Assembly: GCA_964019425.1 (NCBI GenBank)
Contig: OZ025828.1
Span: 496,001 to 560,000 of the forward strand
DNA length: 64,000 bases
Direction of reading: 5' to 3'
Source of the DNA: Flectonema sp. DT1601
Lineage: Eukaryota > Euglenozoa > Diplonemea > Diplonemida > Diplonemidae
The notes beneath the pieces are model-generated. The model worked only from the letters and a program-made list of their open reading frames with translations, was not told the origin of the DNA and ran no database searches. Both the position numbers and the translations under genes were made by a program. Below are positions 41,208 through 51,074 of the stretch, in pieces. Numbering within the stretch: the stretch's first letter is position 1; each line of letters starts with the position of its first letter.

Positions 41208-42932
41208 GCCATTCTAAGTAAAAGGTGATGAGCAAAAGCAAGATGAAGAAAATTAGAAAAAAAAAAAAAAAACTGCACATATTTATTTCCCTCTCTCAAT
41301 CTGAGGCGAATCAAGAATAAGCAAATCACGATGACAATCCATCACGAATTGTAGTAAATAGTGAGAGACAAGATACAAGAGCCTAACAACGAACACAAAT
41401 CTGTTTACTTACAAATTAATAATTTAATCTTCTCCAACCCCGGCTATGAAAACCTTCTGGTTGTAAAGGAGATGAAGTTGAACTGAGTTAAAGAGCAGGA
41501 AATTACAACAACCAAGTCTTTGCAAACGTACAAGAAATACCAACTTTTCCCCCATTCATCGTTCGCTTTGATCATTCTTGTATAAAACTGATAAGAACAA
41601 TTTATACTAAAGAACCAGCGGTAAACTATCAGCTCGGCATCGAAGAACCCGCAATGTCGTTGTTTTTTAACGCGTTTTATTGTGGTGTTCTTTGTTTTTT
41701 AGCGTGTTAGCAGCTGTTGTTTGTCGATGGTGCCGATATAAATTTTATTATCGATTATGAAAAATCACGTATTAGGGAGGACATCGTCTTGAACAGGCAT
41801 GCCTTGGTTTCTAATGTTGTTGCTTTTCTTGCTTTTTTCTACTCTCTCTCTTTGTCATTTTTTGTTCTTTCCTTTTCATCAGGCCGTGGGATGTTCTTTT
41901 GACGAGAGAGATTCGGGAAAAAAAAATAAAAAAAAAAATAAATTAGAATTACGAAACAAAATGTTAGCTGGTCTTTGTGGTTGATTTAGTTTTCAGGTTT
42001 GTAAAAATCTCCATTGTTCTATCAAGTGGGATTTTGTTTTTGTTTTTTTGAAAAAGAATTATCAGCTTCTAAAAAAATGCAGATAAATAAAACAAAAACG
42101 GACCAACTTTTTTTCTGTGTTGTGCTTCGTTTTCGAGGAATACCCCTTGCCCTTTTATCTTCGTTGGTAAAAAAACTATTCTCGAAACTTTTAAAGCGTT
42201 ACTGCTTTTCTTAGCAGGTATTTGACACTGTTTGCACAAAGGAAAAAAAAAAAGAAATGGAAGAAGGGAAAGGAAAAAAAAAAAAAAAAAGTGAATATTT
42301 TTTATCACAATTTTATTAATTTAGTTGTAAGTAGTATGGGGGTATTTTGGATATTATTTTTTTTTTGAAACCTATCTTATTGCGTTGCGCCCTATGACGA
42401 ATGCATGACAGTGGGTTGTAAGTCCACCCTTTTTTTTTTTGTTGGTGGGGTACTGGAATGACTCAGCGAAATGAATCCTTTTTTATATATCTTAGTCTGA
42501 ATTATTAAAACCATTAGCAAGTCAATTGGGTATTAGTTTTCTTCGTAGTAACATCTTCATCAGGCTACCTAATAAACTTAACCTCCAACACTGTTGTGAA
42601 GATTACGTGTTTTTGTTGTTAGGTCCAGATGACATATTTTTTTTTTTTTTTTCTTTTTTGTTGTGTTTCCCTTTTTATTCAATTCAGTACTATTGCCTCT
42701 TTCACTCCTTCTACTCACCTACTCATACCTACCTCGTTTATTCCCCCCAATCTTTATGTTTTTTATTTTTATTTACGGTTCTTGAAGTTGCGACAACGTT
42801 TTTTTTAGATAAAGAAAAAAAAAAAGAACGAAAAAAAAAAAAAAAAAAAAAAAACTTCATCATGATGTGAATATGTCACCTGGCTGTGATGTGTTTTCGC
42901 AGTATTGCAGTGTAGCATTGAAGTGAAATAGC

Positions 42933-42978
<46 letters not shown>

Positions 42979-44133
42979 AATTTTTGCGAGGTTTGTATGT
43001 CAACTGCTTCAGCAGTGCCTGACTTGAGGCTTGTGGTCGTTCTTCATTGGCGATGAGCAAGATAAAAAAAAAAAAAAAAAAAGTCACCAATCAAAAAATC
43101 AAAACCAATAACAATAATAATAATAATGAGATGCAAAAGTTAATTTGTTGCATCTTTTTGTGTAATGTACTGTTCCTTTTTTTTCCTCTTTTTTGATTTT
43201 CTTTCTCTCTTTTCTTTTTTTTTTCACTCCCGTTTTCTGTATTCTAGGTTGTTTCACGCGTGGGAATACCCGTCACCTTTGTATAGGTGACGTTGTGTTT
43301 CATACTTATAATTCCCATTCCTTTCCGTTTATTTTTTCTTTCGTTTGTACCCCATTCTCCTTAATGGTTCTTTACTGTCAGCAGCAAGGTTATGTTGGGA
43401 TTGAGAACGCTTAACTGCTGTAAAAAGAAGATGTGTCTTGTTCCTCCGGTGGTTGGTAAGTTGAGATTGACATCGCACTGTTGACAAGAAACATGTATGA
43501 GAGGGTATTTTTACATTTTTTTTTTTTATCTATCCTGGAATTCGGGTTTTTTTTTCTTCATTATGAAAGGAGAATCCTTTTCTCTTTTGTTCTTCTTCTT
43601 CTTCTTCTTCTTCCCGTTCCCCTGACCTTTATTTCGTGGTGCACAGTGAAATCCGTGCTTTTTCCCTCTTCAAGTTGCTGAGAGAAAAAAGAAAATAAAA
43701 AAAAAAAAAGGGAACAAGATAATTCCACTATTCATTTTTTTTGGTTTACTTGCTGATTATTTTTTTACTACTGATTATTTTACTTGCACATATCGCTAAG
43801 GGGTTCCTCATCGTTTTGTATTGAGTATTTGAAAAAAAAAAAAATAAATAAAAAAAATATGCTACTTTACATTATTTCTCATTTCCCAGGTACATATGTT
43901 TATATCATTATAAATACGCTCACAATAGGACATTAAGAAACCAGTTTTTTTTTTGGAATAAAAAACTGAAGTTCAAAAACTTACTTTTGAGGGCCTATGG
44001 GAGACAAGGGTAGTATTAGATTAAGGTACCGGAACAATAGAACAATGTGATTTTTGTATCAGAGGATAACTGTTTATATTATATAGTTTAATTAACCCGT
44101 CAGGAATAACATTGAAAAAATAAAAATAAAAAA

Positions 44134-44820
44134 ATGCTTCGCTTTTTGTTGTTGTTGCTGATCGCCACTCTGGTGTCTGGAGAGGAAATGAATTCACTTA
44201 TTGAAGGACGACTATTGCTTCCTCCAAAGGTTTTAAAAAAGGGAGTCAGAGTAGTAGTAGACGGAAGACACGTATGAAATTATTTTATTACTTTTTTTTT
44301 GTAAAGAAACTATTTATTCGATAAAATAACAATCACAAAACAGGCAACCTACGCCAGACAAAATGGTACCTTCTTAGTGTGGTTGGAACCAGGTGTTCAT
44401 GTTGTTGATTTTGCTGTGAGAGGATTTAATGTTCCACAGATTAGAGTTGATGTATCAAAAAAGACTAAAGGAAAGTACCGCGCATTCTTCAATGATCCTC
44501 ACAGAAGCGCTGTACCAGAACCAATTGAGATAGAACCAATTGGTGCCATCAACTACTTCGAAGTTCATGATGGAGACTGGACTCAAATGTTTCGTAACCC
44601 TATGATGTTAATGATGATTGGATTTACTGGATTCGCTTTCTTAATGCCAATGCTTGTTGACACTGAAGAACTACAAAAAGTATCAAAAGAAATGGGTGCT
44701 CAAGGTGGTCTTGCCGGAGGTCTCAGCGGCCTTCAAGCGGCTGCTGAAAAAGCTGCACAACAACAACAGCAGGTCAAACAGCCTCGTGCAGCAGCTCGAG
44801 TGAAACCAGGCAAGAGGTAG
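44134..44820 (+). CDS. EMC7: EMC7-like subunit of the ER membrane protein complex
   Basis: 204 aa, two exons: 44134-44271 and 44344-44820. Signal peptide MLRFLLLLLLIATLVSG. The lumenal beta-sandwich has the EMC7 pattern: SLIEGRLLLPPKV, VRVVVDGRH, GTFLVWLEPGVHVVDF, and the conserved membrane-near stretch WTQMFRNPMMLMMIGF (WTDFLMNPMVMMMVLP in animal EMC7), followed by one transmembrane helix and a cytosolic tail rich in Ala and Gln ending in KPGKR. EMC7 is a peripheral-lumenal, single-span part of the EMC insertase for multipass and tail-anchored proteins (family knowledge). The intron falls between VDGRH and ATYARQ, in phase 0. The C-terminal QQQQVKQPRAAARVKPG tail is longer than usual. Confidence 0.93.
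44272..44343 (+). other. Intron in EMC7 (72 nt)
   Basis: Donor GTATGA, acceptor CAAAACAG. Phase 0. The joined frame restores the EMC7 fold across the junction. Confidence 0.9.
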
Positions 44821-45258
44821 TGTTATTGGGTTCGAGGTCCCAACATGTTAGTAATCAGTGGATACGTATCTGCGTAAATTGCACTGACGACGCAAAAGGT
44901 GAAGCAAATATCAGTTGTCGACTAGAGAGAGAGAAGGAGAGAGCGCACTGCCGGTTGGTGATGACCTTTTCGCATCACATTATATCCATAAATTATGGCG
45001 GGGAACAGAGGTAAATAAATAAAAAAAAAAAAAAAAAAAAACTCATTTTTTTTTTGGAAATTAATCAACATTACTATTTTTGCCCAACCACCCACCTTTT
45101 GGTAAGAAAGAATATGTCCAAGTGTTCAGTTTATTTATATTCCTTTTGGTGAGAACCTACCTTTAGGAAGTACTATCAAAAGTTTCACTACAGGTTTACA
45201 AAAAAAAAAAAAAAAAAACAGCTGTTATTGTTTACACAGAAATCGAATATATAAAATA
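44821..45258. other. Spacer, no gene
   Basis: Several A runs; ends TTATTGTTTACACAG 18 nt before the next start codon, a clear acceptor-like site. Confidence 0.6.
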
Positions 45259-47423
45259 ATGGCTAAGTTAAAACATGAATGTCTAATTTATATTACGACT
45301 TCTAGAGAACTTCCTTGTGAGGATAGTGATGTGACGTTTGTTCATCTTCCGAAATGGGGAACACAAGATGATAGGAATTTGCTATTGATAGTTGGTCTTG
45401 ATAATGGAAGTGTGTTAGAATACGACATCCACGAATCTTGTATTGATGAATGCATTCCAACAATGACACACAGAGGTCATAATGATACCATCTCAGCAAT
45501 CGATACTATTAATGAAGGAAAACGAATTCTAACGATATCCCACGACGGCACCTTCATAGAATGGAAGAAAGAATCACTCAAAAGCTACGTCTTCAATAAG
45601 AATGACATTCAAAAACCACCTCTCTTGTCATTACTTTTAATGTTGGATGAGTTCTATACAGGAGACGTTCAGGGATCTATAAAAGCTTATCACTCATCTA
45701 ATAAACAATTCCTACGGCGACACAGAGTCAACAGCTCTCCTGTAACTCATATAAAGCACTATAATAATTCTTGTTTTATATCAGGGCATATGGATGGTCG
45801 TATTTGTCTTTGGCAGCGAAAGGAAGAAGTTCCTCCGAGGAGGGTTTTGAGAGGATTAAATACAGCTTTATCGGGATTAGCTGTCCATCCTGAAGGATTT
45901 GCTTATGCGAGTACGGGAGGGTGTACGAGTGATGTATTAGTGAGGAGTCTTCCTCTTGATTCGCTATCCAACGACGTTATAAAAACCTTAAATTCAACTT
46001 CTAGATTACCAATCGATCGCGTCTCTCTCAGCTGGGATCTCACAAGCGGATGGCAAGACCAACTCTTCCCTTCAGACATCAGTTGCATGTTTCTTTATAC
46101 CGACGATACTGATTCAGGAGACAATATATCCAAGAAACCCGATGACACAATAAAAGAATACAGACTAATTACGGGTCACTTTGACGGTAAGGTTAAGGTT
46201 TGTTCTTTATTAACTATCTTTATTGTTTTAATACATTACATTAAAGAAACCCTCACACAGGTTTGGTTGACAGAAGGGAGGTCTAGCGAAGCTATAGCCG
46301 CAAGTAGAAAATGCATCTATCTAAATGATAAGTTATACGCTGCTGAGAGAGAGTTAGAGGATTTAAGGATTATTGAAGAAAGAGAGTTTGAGGTACTGAC
46401 GTCGATAAAACACTCAAGGAAACCCTATTTTGGTTTGACGTTGCTTCTAACATCGGCAACTGAAATAACAAGACTCCTTCCTGGGATTAATTGTTTGAAA
46501 AATAGTACTCGAGTCAGACCGGCAGAGGATGACTTAACGCCTGATTTAAATAAAGTTTTTCAAAATAGTTTGGATTCACGTCCTGAGTTGCTATGGACTG
46601 GACTACAAGCACTAAGACGACATGTTGCTGCAGAAGAAGCAGGTCCCGCTGTGAGAGCAAAAGACGCTGTTGATGCAAAGAGAGAGGAAATTGCTCAGGT
46701 TCGCGAACTTGCTGTTGCTGCAGATCGTAACATCACTGATATCCTTGCAAAGGGACAGCTGCTACAATCTATGTCTGCCCTGAGTTCATCAATCACTGTC
46801 ATATCTGCTTCTGCTGGTATGCAAAAAAAAAAAAAAAGAAAATTTTGTTTTATCATAAAATCTTTGTTAAAGGAACAAAAAAAAAAAAAAAAAACGAAAC
46901 AGGAAAAGTATATGCTGCATGCAAAGACGAGATTGGTGGTTTTGACATAAACTGTTCCATGCAAAGAGAGTCATTGATTGGATTAGAAGGTACCACAGAT
47001 TCATTAATTGTGTCGGGAAAACATGTAATAGCAATCAGCAGAACTGGAGTTTTAGTTTGGAAACCAAAGTTGTTACCGCAGTCGAATAATAGCAGAGTTA
47101 AACAAACTGTTTATGAATGTCGATATGTGATCCCTAAAGTAGGATCGGGTGCTGTACAAAGTGTCTCACTGTCGTCTTCTGATATTCACATTAGCGATGG
47201 TGATTTGAGAAGTACCTTTTTATCATTGTCACACAACGGTACTCACATCCGTCTGAGTAGTTTTATAAAATATTGGAACTCGCTGGAACACTTTGGATTG
47301 TCCGACAGCTGTGGAATTAAAAAGCTACTAAAACCACAATTAAAATCAGAAATGAGTTGTCGAAAAAATTTAGTCAACTTTCATGAATTCGGACAACTGA
47401 TGCTCCAATATTCCAGTAGGTGA
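45259..47423 (+). CDS. WD40-repeat protein, three exons
   Basis: 671 aa from exons 45259-46197, 46261-46816 and 46903-47423. WD40-type blades are visible: NGSVLEYDI, HRGHNDTISAIDTINEGKR, THDGTFIEWK-like (SHDGTFIEWK), FISGHMDGRICLWQR, AVHPEGFAYASTGG, and GHFDGKVKVW across the first intron, which proves that splice. A helical, coiled-coil-like stretch (about 440-510, RAKDAVDAKREEIAQVREL) interrupts the blades, then a last propeller-like part (HVIAISRTGVLVWKP) follows. No signal peptide. Likely a scaffold; partner unknown. The start follows a TTTACACAG acceptor-like site. Confidence 0.83.
46198..46260 (+). other. Intron 1 of the WD40 gene (63 nt, in-frame)
   Basis: Donor GTTTGT, acceptor CTCACACAG, phase 0. 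It has no stop and is a multiple of three, so retention would only insert 21 mostly hydrophobic residues. Removal rebuilds the WD40 signature GHFDGKVKVW. Confidence 0.85.
46817..46902 (+). other. Intron 2 of the WD40 gene (86 nt)
   Basis: Donor GTATGC, acceptor ACGAAACAG, phase 1. Contains two long A runs. Joining gives SASAGKVYAACKD and a continuous frame to 47423. Confidence 0.88.
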
Positions 47424-47634
47424 TATTATTAATTTCTTTTTAGTAATTCTTTTTGTTGCTGTATCTTTAAATTTTTTTTTTTATGTTTTCATTTACACTG
47501 TTTTTAGTGATGCCGCAATTTTATGTTGTTGTTTGCAACACGGCGACACTATAAAAACAAAAGATTGTTTTGTTTAAGAGAAGTGGACTATTTGTATCAT
47601 TTTCATAATCTATATTGTACACAGCACACATACA

Positions 47635-48540
47635 ATGATGCAACAACAAATATTTGACCACGAAACATATTCAACCGACCAGCAACAATATGATCGTCAG
47701 AATGAAATAGAGAAACTTCAAGAAATGAGAGATGTCACGAATGACATGTTTTCCCTGTTACATGTTCGTGTTGAGGACCAAGAAGACGGAATAAAGAAAC
47801 TGAATAAAGACGTATCCAGCACCCTAGCAAATGGACTTGGTGCTGTAAAGGAATTAACGCAAGCGAAAAAGAATGAATACGGAACATGGAAATCAATTGT
47901 TTATGGAATAGGTGGTGGAGTAGTAGCGGGTGTCGCTGGGTTGGCTGCTGCGGTTCCGTTGTCTGCGGCTGCTGCAGGTGGAGTAGTTGTTGCTGGAGGA
48001 GGTAGTTTGCTGTACTCAAATCATAAGAAGAAAATATGCAACCGAGAATTGAACCGACTACAAACCCTCCGAGATAAAATAAATGCCAATTACGAGCAGC
48101 TCTTCACACCTGACTGCACCTTCCCAGAAGACGATCTCGACTGTGACAATGATGCTGTAAAAACCCAAAGAGAACTACTAAGACAAGGAGAGTACTTGTC
48201 CTGTATTAGATATCAATTACTTGACGCCTATGCGATATTGGCTGCGAAAACTGCTCTCGAAATCGAACTGTCGTATCCAGAATTGGAGAAATATGAACTC
48301 CAACATATCAAATGCTACAAAACAAACGCAAAAGATGACATCACGTCCGTCAACAAAGAAGCTATCCTTGATGGTATTGGTCATAACGTTGAACAGGATC
48401 GAAAGATCGCTGAGAACGTTTCAATGATTCTACCGAGACAGGTTGCTGCTTGCATCGAAATCGAACAAAAAATGGCTGAGGCACTTAAAGTACTCGAAAA
48501 AAAAAACAAAGAAGTCAAAGAAAAACTCGAAGAAATGTAA
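47635..48540 (+). CDS. Coiled-coil protein with a central glycine-rich hydrophobic hairpin
   Basis: 301 aa. The start follows TATATTGTACACAG by 12 nt. A Gln-rich N-terminus leads into a coiled coil (about 20-85); residues about 87-127 are hydrophobic and Gly/Ala-rich (GGGVVAGVAGLAAAVPLSAA, then GGVVVAGGGSLLY), long enough for two short membrane passes or a membrane-inserting hairpin. A second helical, coiled-coil part (about 130-300) ends in KKNKEVKEKLEEM. This layout recalls membrane-inserting helical proteins, but there is no family motif. I do not assign a function. Confidence 0.7.
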   Translation: MMQQQIFDHETYSTDQQQYDRQNEIEKLQEMRDVTNDMFSLLHVRVEDQEDGIKKLNKDVSSTLANGLGAVKELTQAKKNEYGTWKSIVYGIGGGVVAGVAGLAAAVPLSAAAAGGVVVAGGGSLLYSNHKKKICNRELNRLQTLRDKINANYEQLFTPDCTFPEDDLDCDNDAVKTQRELLRQGEYLSCIRYQLLDAYAILAAKTALEIELSYPELEKYELQHIKCYKTNAKDDITSVNKEAILDGIGHNVEQDRKIAENVSMILPRQVAACIEIEQKMAEALKVLEKKNKEVKEKLEEM

Positions 48541-49393
48541 AAAACCTTCCAATTTATGAGGCGATATTTCAAGAATTTAAAATAAATGAAAAAAAAAAAC
48601 GGAATATAAAATCTTTTATCCTGTTTGGTATTCATTTATTTCTTGTTTTTTTTTTTGTGCCTACAAACACATTATTCAGTAGAAAGAGAATTATGACAGC
48701 GTAGCTAACCTATTCCTTTATTAGGACCTTAGTAACATTCACATCATTAGTACAAAAAAAAAAAAAAAGAAAAAGGTAAAGTTGGCCGATTCTTTTTTTT
48801 TTATGTCGGGAAGAAAACGCAAGTTAGTATTATTATTTTACTTTTATTTGTCAGCTGGAATTCTTATCTGATTATTTATAAAAGTGTTTGATGTTACAGT
48901 CTTGTGAATACCAAGTTAAGCTCTCAAGGCAACCTCTAGTTGTCCTAAGCCTAGCATGCAATCTTAGAAATATAGTCACCAGCCTAGTGGACATAATGTT
49001 TTACCCTCTGATTCACTCATCACTCCTTCGTGGGATAGTTACAGTTATTTAGTATCTAAATAAACTGTCTCTTGCGTTACCTTGGGGGTCTTTTACTTTT
49101 TTTCTTATTCGCACGCTGTCCTTTTCAACTTTCAATCTTGTTCTGGTAAGTCAGAAGGAGGGAGTGATAGAACTACGTAAACAAATCGACTTTGACACTT
49201 TTTGGAGGAAATATAATTAACCAAGGATGGAATGGAACGCAGTCATGGTTCTGTTTTGCCTTCCGTGTTTTTTCTCCTCTTTTCTTTTTCTGTCGTTAGT
49301 AATTAAACCTGTTGCTTACTCTTAGGTTAAATCGGTTTCAGCGTTTGTGAAAAAGCAAAAACGTTTTGTGTGTTCGTAAAGAGTTTTCCGATT

Positions 49394-49430
<37 letters not shown>

Positions 49431-49525
49431 TTTTTTAAATTATAAATTGTATAAACGTGAATGTGGCATTCACACAAATTCCTTCTAAAAACAGTATACA
49501 AATTACCAAGTCAGGGTTGGAAATA
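48541..49525. other. Spacer, no gene
   Basis: A and T runs, a CT microsatellite at about 49399-49428, and then two CAG acceptor-like sites (CTAAAAACAG and CCAAGTCAG) shortly before the glycosyltransferase start at 49526. No structured RNA recognised. Confidence 0.6.
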
Positions 49526-50755
49526 ATGTCTCCCCGTTTGCGGATAGCACTTCAAATTATAATTTTATGCTCTGGATGGGTCTTATTCACTCTTACTTGG
49601 GAGACGTCGCCGTCGGAGAATGAGGAAAAACGTGACAAGGGAATACCCACAATAAAACCAACAGTTAAGATGATTAGCACAGAACAGCCAAGCCAGCAAC
49701 AAGTAGCAAAGATAAAAGAGTCGGGTTGGGATCAACTTATCCATTTAACTGGTGGTTTGAATACTGAGATTCCAAACAACATAGAAACACCAGATGGTAC
49801 AATATATGGTAGGCTTGAACCGAATAACTCAAAGGACAGGTCATGGAGCCTTCCTTTCATCTCTGGTGATGGTCTTCGAAAAGTATCTGATTGTTTATGT
49901 GATGAAACATCCTGTTTAGCAAAACAGATTAAGTGTTCAATTATATTCGTAAAAACTGATAAAATAAAACAATTCATTGAGACCGTCTATCCAAATATAA
50001 TGACATCGTTCGTACTAATAACACACAACAGTGATTATACATCTCCCTGGTCTGATAATAATGTAAGAGGAAAACACGGCTTAGGCTCTCTGAAAGACTA
50101 TGAATTTCAAGTTAAAAAACTTCTCGAAGACCCGCAAATACTAAAGTGGTATGGTCAAAATCCTTCTGTTGTACATGAAAAGTTGGTACCACTTCCGATT
50201 GGATTAGAGAACAAATACAATGCCTACGGTAGGCATGTGTCGGTGTATAGAGGGATTCATGATGCGGTAAGAAAATCAGGTGTAGAAAAGTCAATGCTTT
50301 TATTCGCAAACTTCAACCCTCGTACAAATCCTGTAGTGAGAGGGGAGGCTGCTAAGCATTTATCGCAGTTGGGGTCTGACAATGAATTAATCACGGTTGA
50401 AATTCAGTCACCTAAAAAAAAAAAAAAAAATTCTGACAAATTAGCAGCTCTCTCATCCTATGCTGAGAAGGCATCGCAGCATAAGTTTTGTTTGGCTCCA
50501 CCTGGACACGGACTTGATACCCATCGACTTTGGGAATCTTTTGCTTTTAGTTGTATTCCAATTGTTTTGTCGTCTACGATGGATTCAATATTTGAGGACC
50601 TTCCTATTTTAATTGTTAAGAGTTGGTCAGAAATTACTATAGAGAGGCTGAACTCTGAATACGATTCTTTCTCTCAAAGGAAAGACTTCCATTTGAGTAA
50701 GCTATACCTTCCTTATTGGATAGACAGAATGAGAAAAGATGTGGCTGCTGGATAA
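49526..50755 (+). CDS. Exostosin-like (GT47-type) type II membrane glycosyltransferase
   Basis: 409 aa from the ATG after the CCAAGTCAG acceptor-like site; an upstream in-frame ATG at 49457 would precede it. One signal anchor near residues 4-25 (LRIALQIIILCSGWVLFTL) puts the enzyme in the Golgi or ER lumen. The family signature is FCLAPPGHGLDTHRLWESFA at about 320, followed by CIPIVLSSTMDSIFEDLPIL, the usual nucleotide-sugar-binding region of exostosin-like enzymes. A run of 17 A inside the gene codes for KKKKKN in a variable loop; the count should be checked but the frame holds. Sugar and acceptor unknown. Confidence 0.8.
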   Translation: MSPRLRIALQIIILCSGWVLFTLTWETSPSENEEKRDKGIPTIKPTVKMISTEQPSQQQVAKIKESGWDQLIHLTGGLNTEIPNNIETPDGTIYGRLEPNNSKDRSWSLPFISGDGLRKVSDCLCDETSCLAKQIKCSIIFVKTDKIKQFIETVYPNIMTSFVLITHNSDYTSPWSDNNVRGKHGLGSLKDYEFQVKKLLEDPQILKWYGQNPSVVHEKLVPLPIGLENKYNAYGRHVSVYRGIHDAVRKSGVEKSMLLFANFNPRTNPVVRGEAAKHLSQLGSDNELITVEIQSPKKKKKNSDKLAALSSYAEKASQHKFCLAPPGHGLDTHRLWESFAFSCIPIVLSSTMDSIFEDLPILIVKSWSEITIERLNSEYDSFSQRKDFHLSKLYLPYWIDRMRKDVAAG

Positions 50756-51074
50756 CACGAAATCCACATAAGATACGAACTTGACATCAGTTTTTTGAGA
50801 ATTATTCTCATTTAAAAATGTAGCTGCTTTTGAGGCTTACACTGAGTACCTCGTTTTATTCTTAGTAGCCATATTATTCGCACAAGTTTTAAAAAAAAAA
50901 AAAAAAAAAAACTGGAATTTCATTTGTGTTGAAAAACCTGCTTCGCTACAACAGCTAATAATAGCTTGGGGTAGACGAGAATATTATGTTTTTTAGTCTT
51001 CTCGATAAAACAACTAACTTATCTTCTATTTATATCAGTGACACACATGTAACACAACTCCCTTTTAAGAGGGC
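50756..51074. other. Spacer, no gene
   Basis: One A run and an acceptor-like CTATTTATATCAG about 32 nt before the next start. The leader carries a minimal upstream ATGTAA (start then stop) before the real ATG. Confidence 0.55.

Larger units (their letters stand above)
38636..44133. other. 5.5-kb gene desert rich in A and T homopolymers
   Basis: I find no protein or RNA gene I can support. Present are A runs up to about 40 nt (40172-40207, 42934-42977), T runs, a CAAA microsatellite near 39025-39063, a CTT microsatellite near 43588, three degenerate CTTTCTCCnTTGCCT units near 39093-39170, two related hairpin elements (38815-38895 and 39640-39710), a strong hairpin at 41160-41207, and a perfect 7-bp hairpin GTCACCT (43272-43278) with AGGTGAC. 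Many small ORFs here only reflect poly-Lys and poly-Phe from the runs. Confidence 0.65.

Noticed and set aside
42380-42440. tRNA-like stretch with GTGGGTTGTAAGTCCACCC followed by T run
   Set aside because: A T-arm-like hairpin is present but no acceptor stem, A box or anticodon arm could be fitted.
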